NCBI GenBank assembly: GCA_020353535.1
Contig: CP070696.1
Span: forward strand, 841,497-905,496
Reading direction: 5' to 3'
Source: Spirochaetaceae bacterium
GTDB taxonomy: Bacteria; Spirochaetota; Spirochaetia; SZUA-6; DRHE01
Length of the DNA: 64,000 nucleotides
A program made the translations under genes and the position numbers. Shown here piece by piece: positions 35,215 to 43,558 of the stretch. Below the pieces are notes generated by a model. The model did no database searches. It saw only the letters and a list, made by a program, of their open reading frames with translations, and was not told where the DNA came from. How positions within the stretch are numbered: the stretch's first letter is position 1; the number at the start of each line of letters is the position of its first letter.

Positions 35215-36611
35215 AGACCATTCTCTTTCTGCTGCTTGCACTGATCCCTCTCCAGGCTTGGTCTCAAGAACTCGCGAATCTGACCGATCAACGGCAGCAC
35301 TGGTCGATCGGTGTCGTCGCCTTCGAGGGAAACGACTTGAGCCCGGAGAATCTCTACCTGACCCACAGCTTCCCGTTGTTGCTTCGGGAACGGCTGGAGG
35401 CCATACCGTTTCATTTTTTCAGTGAAGCTGAAGTGCTGGCCTATCAGAAGCAGATAATTGCAAAGGAACAGCAACGTCTGGTGAATGCGGTCACCGCTGA
35501 TCGACGTGCCAGAGATGAGCTTTTCTTTACCTCCACCTCCCCTCAGCAAAAGGCGACGGTCTACGAGGATCGTATCGCCGCCAATCTCGCCGCTATCCAG
35601 GAGTTGCGGGATTTGGATCCCTCCCTGATTCCGTTTCCGGAAAGCAGACCTTTGCGGTTTGTGTCGGGAGCCGACGGACAGCTCATCTTCGAGAGATCCG
35701 TGCGCAGTCCGCTTCGCCTGGCAATTCAGGAACGTTTGGACGTCCTGTTATGGGGCAGTTTCGAGGAGATCCAGAGTTTTCTCTACTTGGAAGTCAATGT
35801 CTTCGACGCGGTTCTCGGGGAAAATGTATTTTCCTATAGCGATGCAGCACCACCGACCGAGCTCTACGATCTGGTTGACGACCTGGTGGCGGAACTAGCC
35901 TCGGTTCTCTGGGGCCGAGACTGGAGTTCCCTCAGGGTGGAAACCAATCCGCCCCAGGCGGCGGTGTGGATCGACGACAGCTATCAGGGGCGATCGCCGT
36001 TGACGATTCCCTACCTGCTCCCCGGGGAAAGAGAAATCCGTGTACAGGCGCCAGGTTTCCGTTCCGTTGTTCGTACCATCGACCTTACTCCGTACAGCGA
36101 AGCGGTCCAGGAAATTACCCTGGCTCCGCAGCCCGGCGAGTCGTTTTCTATAAACAGCGATCCCGAAGGCGCTGCGGTCTACGAGGGATCGGAGTGGCTG
36201 GGAACAACACCCCTCAGCATTGAAAAACCTGATGACCTCAGACGGTTTCTTCTGCGCCAACAGGGGTATCTCGATTTTCCGCTCTATGCCGATTCGGCCG
36301 TTGGGGAGACGGTAACCGCTGCGCTGGATCTGGAGGATCTGGATCCGGCGGGGATTCAGAGCCGGAGACGGGACGAATTGTACAGGGCTTTCGGAGCTTT
36401 CGCTCTGTCGCTACCGGTACCGCTGTTTCTCTGGGGCTTCGGATATGATTATTACGTTATCGCTCAGGTGGGGGCGCCCGCCGAGGCTGAGCAGACGGCG
36501 ACGGCACTGTACTACAGTTATCTTGCCACGGTAGCGGTCAGTGGCGGCTTGTTCGTGAATTTATTGGTGCGTCTGGTACGCTACCTCAAAGCCGCCGATC
36601 GGAAAGCATAG
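35211..36611 (+). CDS. Exported PEGA-domain protein
   Basis: 466 residues. ATG 35211 overlaps the receiver gene stop and begins a signal peptide (MKTILFLLLALIPLQAWS). Residues about 20-235 are an uncharacterised domain. Two PEGA repeats follow (LRVETNPPQAAVWIDDSYQG and FSINSDPEGAAVYEGSEWLG), each ending with a surface strand such as REIRVQAPGF. Two hydrophobic helices close the protein (about 400-420 and 440-460), so it is anchored at its C-terminus. PEGA domains are common in envelope proteins. Specific function unknown. Confidence 0.8.
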   Translation: MKTILFLLLALIPLQAWSQELANLTDQRQHWSIGVVAFEGNDLSPENLYLTHSFPLLLRERLEAIPFHFFSEAEVLAYQKQIIAKEQQRLVNAVTADRRARDELFFTSTSPQQKATVYEDRIAANLAAIQELRDLDPSLIPFPESRPLRFVSGADGQLIFERSVRSPLRLAIQERLDVLLWGSFEEIQSFLYLEVNVFDAVLGENVFSYSDAAPPTELYDLVDDLVAELASVLWGRDWSSLRVETNPPQAAVWIDDSYQGRSPLTIPYLLPGEREIRVQAPGFRSVVRTIDLTPYSEAVQEITLAPQPGESFSINSDPEGAAVYEGSEWLGTTPLSIEKPDDLRRFLLRQQGYLDFPLYADSAVGETVTAALDLEDLDPAGIQSRRRDELYRAFGAFALSLPVPLFLWGFGYDYYVIAQVGAPAEAEQTATALYYSYLATVAVSGGLFVNLLVRLVRYLKAADRKA

Positions 36612-36627
36612 ACGGGAGTGGGTCCGG

Positions 36628-37512
36628 ATGAGAAGATTCGCCTTGGGAGCCAGGATTCGAGATCTTTTCGGTGCGCCGAATCACGGTGCGCCGAAACATT
36701 CTTTTTTCGACGAGCTCGAGGATATCCTGATCGAAGGTGATATCGGACCGACAACCGCCGCACACATCGTGGAGGCGGCCAGAGCAGGGATCCGCGGTGG
36801 TGGGGGCAAGGATAGGGATCGTTTTTTTGAGCTGCTCAGGTCAGAGCTTGGGCAGGCGCTTCGGGCAGAATCACTACACCTCCTCGATAATACGGTGAAT
36901 CTTCATCTCGTCCTGGGAGTCAACGGTGTTGGGAAAACCACCACGATCGCCAAGCTGGCCGAATACTACCGCAGAAAGCAGGGCAAGCGGGTGCTTCTGG
37001 CCGCGGCAGATACCTTCAGAGCCGCCGCCATCGATCAACTTGCAGTGTGGGGCAATCGGCTCGATGTGCCGGTGATCCGGCAAGCTGCGGGTGCCGATCC
37101 CGGTGCAGTGGTTTTCGATGCTATCTCGAGCGCCCAGGCCAACAGAATCGATCTGGTCATTGTAGATACGGCGGGGCGGATGCACACAAAGGCTCATCTG
37201 GTCAAGGAGTTGGGGAAAATCGATAAAATCGCAGGCAGCCGCATACCCCAATCGGCGTACAAGAAGATCCTGGTCATTGACGCCACTACCGGTCAGAACG
37301 CTCTTCGCCAGGCGGAGGTGTTTCACGGGGCGGTGGGCGTGGATAGTCTGATTCTGGCGAAATACGATTCGACCGCGAAAGGCGGGATCGTCGTGGCTAT
37401 ATGCAAAGCTCTGGAGATCCCCTTTTCATTTGTCGGAGTCGGGGAGAAGCTGGAGGACCTCGAGCCCTTCGACACAGAGCTTTATCTGAACCGTCTGCTC
37501 GAGGCGCGATGA
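36628..37512 (+). CDS. ftsY: Signal recognition particle receptor FtsY
   Basis: SRP GTPase that docks ribosome-SRP complexes to the membrane. At 294 residues it has only a short N domain and no acidic A domain. G1 is [15 protein letters not shown], then [19 protein letters not shown]3 VIVDTAGRM and the closing [13 protein letters not shown]. The G4 region reads [11 protein letters not shown], where LTKLDGTAKGG is most usual. It is followed by ATGA overlap with the YD-like gene, linking it to the Lol operon. Confidence 0.94.
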   Translation: MRRFALGARIRDLFGAPNHGAPKHSFFDELEDILIEGDIGPTTAAHIVEAARAGIRGGGGKDRDRFFELLRSELGQALRAESLHLLDNTVNLHLVLGVNGVGKTTTIAKLAEYYRRKQGKRVLLAAADTFRAAAIDQLAVWGNRLDVPVIRQAAGADPGAVVFDAISSAQANRIDLVIVDTAGRMHTKAHLVKELGKIDKIAGSRIPQSAYKKILVIDATTGQNALRQAEVFHGAVGVDSLILAKYDSTAKGGIVVAICKALEIPFSFVGVGEKLEDLEPFDTELYLNRLLEAR

Positions 37513-38621
37513 TCGATCCGCGGCGTTCTCCTGCCCCCGCCATCATCCTGATCTTGTTCCTGTTGATACCCCCGATGCTTTACGCTCAGGAAGTCCGCTC
37601 AGTCCGCTACTACGTATCGAATGATCTCGGGATGGCCCTGGAGGAAATCGGCCAGCACCAGCAGGAGGAGTTTCCCTACATATTGGTGGTCGAGAGCGAG
37701 GGAAAATTGGTAACTCGTACCCTCTATCATCGAGGCGAGGCGCTGCGCCGCTGGGAAATCGGTCCAACCGAGGAACGGAACTACCGGGGAGCGGTTTTGG
37801 AGCAGAAACGCCGCTTCGACGACAGCGGCAGGCTCCTGGAAGAGCAGATTTTTCAGGAGGGGAGCCTCAGCGAGCGGACTGTTTATTACTACAACCGAGA
37901 GACACTGGATCGAACGGAGACCTTCGGACCGGAGGGAGAACTGCTGCATAGCGACGAGTACTGGCTGTCCCCGGACGGACAACTGCGCCGGGTTACTCGG
38001 GATCAGGGGGACCGACAGGCCGATCAACGCCTGGCCTTGAGTGGCGGTAGCCGGGGTATTCTTGAGGAACGCTACGGGAATGCCCGGGAGACACGGATCA
38101 ATCGCTACGACAAGAATGGCAGATTGGTGGAGCAGGAGTACTGGTACGAGGGACGCCTGAGTGAAAGGGAGAGCTTCCAATACCGCGGAGACAGCGACCT
38201 GCCCTTGAGCTTCCTGTTGGAGGAGTTGCCGCAGGAGCGTACGACCCTCAGGACCTACGACCAGGAGGGCAGGCTTGTTCGAATAGAGGTCACGGATCAT
38301 GGCCGGGAGAGCGAACAAACCGTCCACGTCCGCGACGCTCAAGGAAGAATCGTAGAAACGACCACCCGGGGCTCCCGAGGCATCGAGAATTGGCTGTTCC
38401 AATACGGTCCGGACGACGACCTGGTGCGGGAGGAATACCGTGTCCGCGGTTCACTGGAACGGGTTACGCTGTATTCCGTTCAGGACCAGGTGAGCACTCG
38501 CCTGGAAGAGCTGTATCGCGAAGAGCAGATCTTTATGAGGATCTACTACGAAGCTGAGCGGAAGGTGAAAGAAGAGTTCCTTCGCAACGGCGAGGTTGTG
38601 CGGGTACGGGAGTACCCATGA
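37509..38621 (+). CDS. Exported YD/RHS-like repeat protein
   Basis: 370 residues. ATG 37509 overlaps the ftsY stop and begins a signal peptide with a hydrophobic core (AIILILFLLIPPMLYA). The rest is a chain of short beta repeats of the form 'YDxxGRLxxxxxYxxGxL': RRFDDSGRLLEEQIF, NRYDKNGRLVEQEYWYEGRL, RTYDQEGRLVRIEV, VRDAQGRIVETTT. These resemble YD or MORN-like repeats. It is periplasmic or outer-membrane facing. ATGA overlap with lolC suggests a link to lipoprotein export. Function unknown. Confidence 0.75.
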   Translation: MIDPRRSPAPAIILILFLLIPPMLYAQEVRSVRYYVSNDLGMALEEIGQHQQEEFPYILVVESEGKLVTRTLYHRGEALRRWEIGPTEERNYRGAVLEQKRRFDDSGRLLEEQIFQEGSLSERTVYYYNRETLDRTETFGPEGELLHSDEYWLSPDGQLRRVTRDQGDRQADQRLALSGGSRGILEERYGNARETRINRYDKNGRLVEQEYWYEGRLSERESFQYRGDSDLPLSFLLEELPQERTTLRTYDQEGRLVRIEVTDHGRESEQTVHVRDAQGRIVETTTRGSRGIENWLFQYGPDDDLVREEYRVRGSLERVTLYSVQDQVSTRLEELYREEQIFMRIYYEAERKVKEEFLRNGEVVRVREYP

Positions 38622-39982
38622 GGCAGCGCTTTATCTCCTTCATGGGTTTCCGCTATTTTCGTTCCAGACGGCGCGGTGTTGGAGGTACTTCGACGGCCCT
38701 GTCGATCCTCGGTGTGGCCGTGGGGGTGATGGCTTTGACTGCGGTTACCGGCGTGATGAACGGATTTCAACTGGGATTTATCGAAAGCATTCTGGAGATC
38801 AGCTCCTATCATCTGCAGATACGCGGTTTAAGTGATGTTGGTCTATCGCGACCCGGTCTATCGCAACCCGGTCTAGCGCAACCCGGTCTAGCGCAACCCG
38901 AAAGTTCCCGGTTTCTGGAATCCCTTCGCAGCCTGCCCGAGGTACGTTCGGCGGTGCCTTTTAGCGAGCATCAGGTGATTGTCGAGGGAAGATTTAGTGA
39001 TCCCCGCGGCTGTTTGATCCGCGGCCTACCGGAGGAGATCGAACGGCTCGATCCTTCGTTTTTCCAGGCTCTCGAGGTCGTGGACGGGGATTTCGACCTG
39101 CAGCAGCCGGGTACCATCGTTTTGGGCGTCGAGCTATCGCGGCATCTGGGCGTGGGAGTCGGGGACGGAGTATCGGTCCTGTCCCTGGAAGGATCATCCT
39201 TAGGGGAGCTAAAGCCGGCCAGCCGCTTCTACGAGGTAGTCGGCTTATTTCGCAGCGGTTACTACGAGTTCGATCTGGGCTGGGCCTTCTTCTCCCTTCG
39301 AGAGGGGCTTTCACTGGACCCAGACAGCGGCGATTCCGTAACGATAGGGGTTAAGATCCAAAACCGCTTCCGAGACCAACAGGTGATGCGGGATATTCTG
39401 CGGATGCGCGGCGTTGAAGGTGTTCACGTTGCCAGCTGGAGAGAGTTCAACCGGGCTTTCTTCGGAGCCCTCCGTATGGAGAAAATCATGATGACTGTGC
39501 TGATCGGACTGATATTCATTGTCGTCGGATTTAATATCCACCATGGGCTGCGCAGAGCGGTACGGGAGCGCTACGAAGAGATCGGGGTGCTCAAGGCTCT
39601 TGGGGCCTCAGACACGGCGGTGCGTCGGATTTTCATACTGGAGGGATTGCTCATCGGGACGATAGGCTCGATTTTAGGGCTGCTTCTCGGGCTCCTCATA
39701 TCCGTGCATATAAATGCTGTATTCACCCTTGCCGAATGGGCCGTCAACGCCGGGCTTGCATTTGCGGACCTGCTGCTCTACCCCCTGCTGCAGTCCTCCA
39801 GCGGTCGATTCTCCCTGTTTTCACCGGCGTATTTCTATATCACCGAAGTCCCGAGTACGGTTCTTCTGCGGGAAGCCGTGCTGATCGTGCTGTTTGCCGT
39901 GCTCGCGCCGACGGTGGCCGCAGCCGCTGCAGCCGCAAAGGTGAAGGATGTGCGGCCTGCGGAGGTGCTGCGCTATGAATGA
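38618..39982 (+). CDS. lolC: LolC/LolE-family ABC permease
   Basis: 454 residues with the MacB-type topology: one N-terminal helix (SILGVAVGVMALTAVTGVM), a large periplasmic domain, and three C-terminal helices of an FtsX domain (MMTVLIGLIFIVVGFNI, then GLLIGTIGSILGLLLGLLIS). The C-terminal consensus VLRYE is typical of the family. Together with lolD and lolE it should release lipoproteins from the inner membrane. In the periplasmic domain four 15-bp tandem repeats encode a GLxxPGLxQP run. It overlaps lolD by 8 bases. Confidence 0.88.
   Translation: MRQRFISFMGFRYFRSRRRGVGGTSTALSILGVAVGVMALTAVTGVMNGFQLGFIESILEISSYHLQIRGLSDVGLSRPGLSQPGLAQPGLAQPESSRFLESLRSLPEVRSAVPFSEHQVIVEGRFSDPRGCLIRGLPEEIERLDPSFFQALEVVDGDFDLQQPGTIVLGVELSRHLGVGVGDGVSVLSLEGSSLGELKPASRFYEVVGLFRSGYYEFDLGWAFFSLREGLSLDPDSGDSVTIGVKIQNRFRDQQVMRDILRMRGVEGVHVASWREFNRAFFGALRMEKIMMTVLIGLIFIVVGFNIHHGLRRAVRERYEEIGVLKALGASDTAVRRIFILEGLLIGTIGSILGLLLGLLISVHINAVFTLAEWAVNAGLAFADLLLYPLLQSSSGRFSLFSPAYFYITEVPSTVLLREAVLIVLFAVLAPTVAAAAAAAKVKDVRPAEVLRYE
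38840..38899. repeat. Four in-frame 15-bp tandem repeats inside lolC
   Basis: Units GGTCTATCGCGACCC, GGTCTATCGCAACCC, GGTCTAGCGCAACCC and GGTCTAGCGCAACCC, back to back. Each encodes five residues (GL-S/A-R/Q-P), so copy-number change would not shift the frame. The last two units are identical. Confidence 0.95.
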
Positions 39983-40664
39983 TACGGTCTCGAGAGAGCT
40001 GGAAATCCAGGGAGTCAAAAAAGTCTTTCGCAGCGGCCACGAGGACCTGGTGGTGTTCGAGGAGGTGAGCTTCATCGTTCCTGAAGGGTCTACCGCGGTC
40101 ATACGGGGGGAGAGCGGTTCGGGAAAAACGACGCTTCTCAATCTTATCGGTGCTCTGGACTCCTGTACGGCCGGACGCATCGTGTTCGCCGGCCTCGATA
40201 TCACGGATCAGAGAGAGGAAAACCTGATTGAGTTCCGATCCAGGCAACTCGGTTTTATCTTTCAGTTCCACTATCTGCTGAAGGATTTCACCGCCCTGGA
40301 AAATGTCCTGATTCCGGCCCTGATCGCGCGTGTGCCTCGTGCCCAGGCAAAGCGTCAGGCACAGGAGCTGCTGGCACAGGTTGGATTGAGGGAGCGCAGC
40401 AACCACTATCCCGTGCAGCTTTCGGGCGGCGAACGACAGCGTGTGGCCGTTGCCCGGGCCCTGATGAACGATCCCTATCTGATATTGGCGGATGAGCCAA
40501 CTGGAAATCTCGACGAACGAAACTCTCAGGCCATCCAGCAGCTGCTGTTCGAGCTGGTCAGACGGTTCGGGAAATCTATGATACTGGTAACCCACGCGGC
40601 CGATTTCGCCCGGCTGGGAGATGAGCATTATCTGCTCGAACATCGCAGGCTGAGGAGGTTGTGA
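39975..40664 (+). CDS. lolD: LolD-family ABC transporter ATPase
   Basis: ATPase driving the LolCE permeases. Walker A GESGSGKTT (residues 45-53), Q-loop in FIFQFHYLLKDFTALENV, signature LSGGERQRVAVARAL, Walker B LILADEPTGNLD and H-loop LVTHAADFA. At 229 residues it is normal length. ATG 39975 overlaps the end of lolC; its stop shares TGATG with lolE. Confidence 0.93.
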   Translation: MNDTVSRELEIQGVKKVFRSGHEDLVVFEEVSFIVPEGSTAVIRGESGSGKTTLLNLIGALDSCTAGRIVFAGLDITDQREENLIEFRSRQLGFIFQFHYLLKDFTALENVLIPALIARVPRAQAKRQAQELLAQVGLRERSNHYPVQLSGGERQRVAVARALMNDPYLILADEPTGNLDERNSQAIQQLLFELVRRFGKSMILVTHAADFARLGDEHYLLEHRRLRRL

Positions 40665-41977
40665 TGACCTTCGGCCGTTCCCTGTGGGCAACCCTCGGTC
40701 TGCGCACCTTTGTTTCGCGGGGCGGGAAATTGTCAACGAATCTGATCGGCAGCATCATCGGCATCGGCTTGAGCCTGATTCCCTTGGTGGTCGTGATGGA
40801 GGTAGCCGACGGGATGATCGAAGGAATCACCCGGCGATACCTGGAAGTGGGTACTTATCATCTGCAGGTCAGCCTGGCCGGTGATGCGAATCTGGAAAGT
40901 TACGAATCCCTGTCGGAACAGCTTCGGGGTAGGCCGGGGGTTACCCGGGTGATCCTGGAGAGACAGGGCATGGGTCTTCTCTACACAGATTCACGGAGGG
41001 GGGCGGTTACCGTCCGAGCCGTTCCAGCGACCTTGTACGAAGAGGATGCGGAGCTGCGGAGGTTCTTTCAGATCCTTGAGGGATCCTTCGGCCTCCAGAA
41101 TCCCCAGGCGATTCTGATTGGTAGAGAGATCGCTCAGAAACTGGAGTTGCGGGTCGGGGATCCGGTCAAGCTGCTGACAATGGTGTCGACGTCGCTGGGG
41201 CGGAGCCTGCCCCGGATCAGTTCTTTCACGGTGAGCGGTATTTTCACGACAGGGTATCAGGAGCTGGATAAACTGTGGACCTATATCCCCCTGCGCACGG
41301 GTGTCCGGGTGTTGCCGGAAAGCAGCTCCTCAACCTTCCTCGGCATAAAGGTGAAGGATCCCTTCGACCGGATAGAGGATCAGCTTGACGCGCTGGATGC
41401 CGATCTTCCCGCAGAAGCTCAGCTGACCAGCTGGTACGATCTGGAGAGGGCGAACTACAAATCATTCCAGACCACCAGGGCGCTGTTGATCTTTGTGATG
41501 GCCCTGATCGTGGCGGTAGCCACGATCAACATATCCTCGAGCTTGATCATGGTGGTTATCGAAAAAACAGAGGAGATCGGCATCCTCAAGGCTATCGGGG
41601 CCCATCCGCGGGAGATTACTCGTACCTTTGTTCTTACGGGATTATGTATCGGAGTGGTTGGTGTATTGCTGGGTTTGAGTTTGGGATTGACTGTGGCGGT
41701 GAATATCAATTCTGTGTTGGCCGGGGCGGAGCTGCTCGTGAATCGAGTGGTGTCCGGATTCCGCGGGCTGCTCGCCCCCATCGTACAGCTGAACGGTTCA
41801 GCCCCGGTGCGGATCTTTAATGCGGAATTCTACCTGGAAGAAATTCCCATACGTATCAGAGTGATAGAGTTGTTTCTTGTAGCCGCGGCATCGCTTCTGC
41901 TCTCCGTTCTGGCTGCTTTTTTCCCGGCAAGGGCGGCGGCACGAATCAAACCTCTTGAAGTGTTACGGAAAATTTGA
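40664..41977 (+). CDS. lolE: LolE/LolC-family ABC permease
   Basis: Second MacB-type permease (437 residues), paralogous to the 38618 gene: N-terminal helix, periplasmic domain, three C-terminal helices (LLIFVMALIVAVATINISSS; LTGLCIGVVGVLLGLSLGLT; VAAASLLLSVLAAFFPARAA). ATG 40664 is chosen because AGGAGG is 5 bases upstream; the GTG just before it is too close. A heterodimer of two permeases with LolD matches classical LolCDE. Last gene of the overlapping chain beginning at 33401. Confidence 0.87.
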   Translation: MTFGRSLWATLGLRTFVSRGGKLSTNLIGSIIGIGLSLIPLVVVMEVADGMIEGITRRYLEVGTYHLQVSLAGDANLESYESLSEQLRGRPGVTRVILERQGMGLLYTDSRRGAVTVRAVPATLYEEDAELRRFFQILEGSFGLQNPQAILIGREIAQKLELRVGDPVKLLTMVSTSLGRSLPRISSFTVSGIFTTGYQELDKLWTYIPLRTGVRVLPESSSSTFLGIKVKDPFDRIEDQLDALDADLPAEAQLTSWYDLERANYKSFQTTRALLIFVMALIVAVATINISSSLIMVVIEKTEEIGILKAIGAHPREITRTFVLTGLCIGVVGVLLGLSLGLTVAVNINSVLAGAELLVNRVVSGFRGLLAPIVQLNGSAPVRIFNAEFYLEEIPIRIRVIELFLVAAASLLLSVLAAFFPARAAARIKPLEVLRKI

Positions 41978-41992
41978 TTTTGTGTGTATAAT
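41963..41992 (+). promoter_or_regulatory. Promoter for mcsA-mcsB-clpC
   Basis: A perfect -10 TATAAT at 41987-41992, with a poor -35 (TTACGG, 41963-41968) 18 bases upstream inside lolE. The start near 41999 is only about four bases before ATG 42003. I see no obvious CtsR direct-repeat or CIRCE operator. Confidence 0.5.
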
Positions 41993-42002
41993 TCTAATAG
42001 GT

Positions 42003-42503
42003 ATGAAATGTGAAATCTGCGGGGCTCGCAAAGCGGTAATCCACATACAGCAAGTCATCGGCAAGGAACGGGTCGATCTGCACATGTGTGAGGAGTGCGC
42101 CCTGGAGCGCGGTATAAGCGGAGAAGGGGAGCACATGGAGCTGTCCATCTCCAATATGTTGAACGGCCTGGTGGATCTCCGCACCCTGAAAGAGAAGAAA
42201 AATATAATCTGCCCGCAGTGCGGCTCCACCTGGGAATCGATTCAAAAGCGGGAGAAGTTTGGTTGTGCGGAATGCTACGTCGCCTTCAACCGGGAAATCC
42301 ATTTCCTTCTGGAAAAGATGGGGGTTCAGTCTACTCATCGGGGCAAGCTGCCCAAGGGCCTGAGCACCTACAAGAGGTATCTGGTCGACGTGGTGAAGCT
42401 CAAAGAGGGACTCAAGGAAGCGCTCAAAAGGGAGGACTATGAAAAGGCGGCTCGTATTCGGGACCGCATTCGAGACTTGGAAAACTCTTCGGAGGATGAT
42501 TGA
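42003..42503 (+). CDS. mcsA: McsA-like zinc-finger activator of arginine kinase McsB
   Basis: 166 residues. Two zinc fingers: CEIC near the N-terminus with CEEC further on, and CPQC with CAEC in the middle. A C-terminal UVR motif is LKEALKREDYEKAARIRDRI. In Firmicutes McsA activates McsB and links it to ClpC. ATG 42003 is the family start; the frame is open upstream but not family-like. The transcript may be almost leaderless. Overlaps mcsB by TGATG. Confidence 0.93.
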   Translation: MKCEICGARKAVIHIQQVIGKERVDLHMCEECALERGISGEGEHMELSISNMLNGLVDLRTLKEKKNIICPQCGSTWESIQKREKFGCAECYVAFNREIHFLLEKMGVQSTHRGKLPKGLSTYKRYLVDVVKLKEGLKEALKREDYEKAARIRDRIRDLENSSEDD

Positions 42504-43558
42504 TGGAGGCCGGCAGGGCTTGGTTTAGCTCTCCCGGAGCGGAGGACGATGTGGTGGTCTCAAGTCGCGTTCGACTGGCGCGGAATCTGACCGGCATACC
42601 CTTTCCCCCAACATTGAGCAGAGAGGAGGAGGAGCGGGTCCAGCACGAGGTTGTCGAGGCCTTCTCGGGCCTCTCCACAGCCTTCGATTCGATCTTTCTG
42701 GATCGTCTTCCACCCCTGGAGCGTACAATCCTCCTGGAGCAGAACCTCATCTCTCAGGATTTCAGTGTCTCTCCCAACAAGCTGGTTCTCCTGGAGCAGG
42801 ATGGCAGGATCAGCGTCATGGTAAACGAGGAGGATCATCTACGCCTTGCCTGTTTGAACACGGGACTGTGCCTGCAGGAGGTATACGAGGCTGTCGATGA
42901 ACTGGACGGACGACTGGAGGAAAAGCTGCACTTCGCCGCCTCGATCGAATGGGGCTATCTGGCATCCCGGCTGGAAAATGCCGGAACAGGGCTCCGGGCC
43001 TCGGTCATGCTTCACATGCCTGCCCTGGTCAGCGACGGTACCATAGGATGGGCGCTGAAGCGGATCAATCAGATGGGCCTGCAGATCAAAGGGTATTGGG
43101 GAGACGGTGATAACTCACTCGGAGATATGTACCAGATCTCCAATCCCATATCGATCGGGCTTCGGGAAAAGGAGATCCTCACTTCCATAGAAGTGGCGGC
43201 CCGGGAGATGGCGGAATACGAGCGCAAAGCCCGGGAGGAGATGATGGGCAGCCGCCGCATCGAGTTGGAGGATCGGGTGCACAGAGCCTTTGGTGTATTG
43301 AGCGCCTGTCGCCTGATTTCCTCCAAGGAAGCCATCAATCTCTTGTCCACTGTACGTCTGGGGATCAGCCTGGGAATGATAGAAAAACCGCAGGTGGAGG
43401 TGATTACTGAGTTAATGATCCGGGCTCAGAAGGCGCATGTACAAAAAAGTCTGGACCAAACGGATGACGAAGCAGATAATAAATTAGTAGATTATACGCG
43501 AGCAAAAATGATACGGCATGCCCTGCAGGGGCATGTCCGGGAGGACAACGATGTTTAA
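42503..43558 (+). CDS. mcsB: Protein-arginine kinase McsB
   Basis: A phosphagen-kinase-fold enzyme that phosphorylates protein arginines and marks them for ClpC-ClpP. Motifs: VVSSRVRLARNLTGIPFP, MVNEEDHLRL, and the later GTGLRASVMLHMPAL. At 351 residues it is full length. ATG 42503 has GGAGGA upstream and overlaps the mcsA stop. The mcsA-mcsB-clpC order matches the Firmicute ctsR operon except that ctsR is missing. Confidence 0.95.
   Translation: MEAGRAWFSSPGAEDDVVVSSRVRLARNLTGIPFPPTLSREEEERVQHEVVEAFSGLSTAFDSIFLDRLPPLERTILLEQNLISQDFSVSPNKLVLLEQDGRISVMVNEEDHLRLACLNTGLCLQEVYEAVDELDGRLEEKLHFAASIEWGYLASRLENAGTGLRASVMLHMPALVSDGTIGWALKRINQMGLQIKGYWGDGDNSLGDMYQISNPISIGLREKEILTSIEVAAREMAEYERKAREEMMGSRRIELEDRVHRAFGVLSACRLISSKEAINLLSTVRLGISLGMIEKPQVEVITELMIRAQKAHVQKSLDQTDDEADNKLVDYTRAKMIRHALQGHVREDNDV

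Noticed and set aside
43518..43550. ClpC start at 43518
   Set aside because: The extra residues are not family-like, and ATG 43551 has GGGAGG at the right distance.
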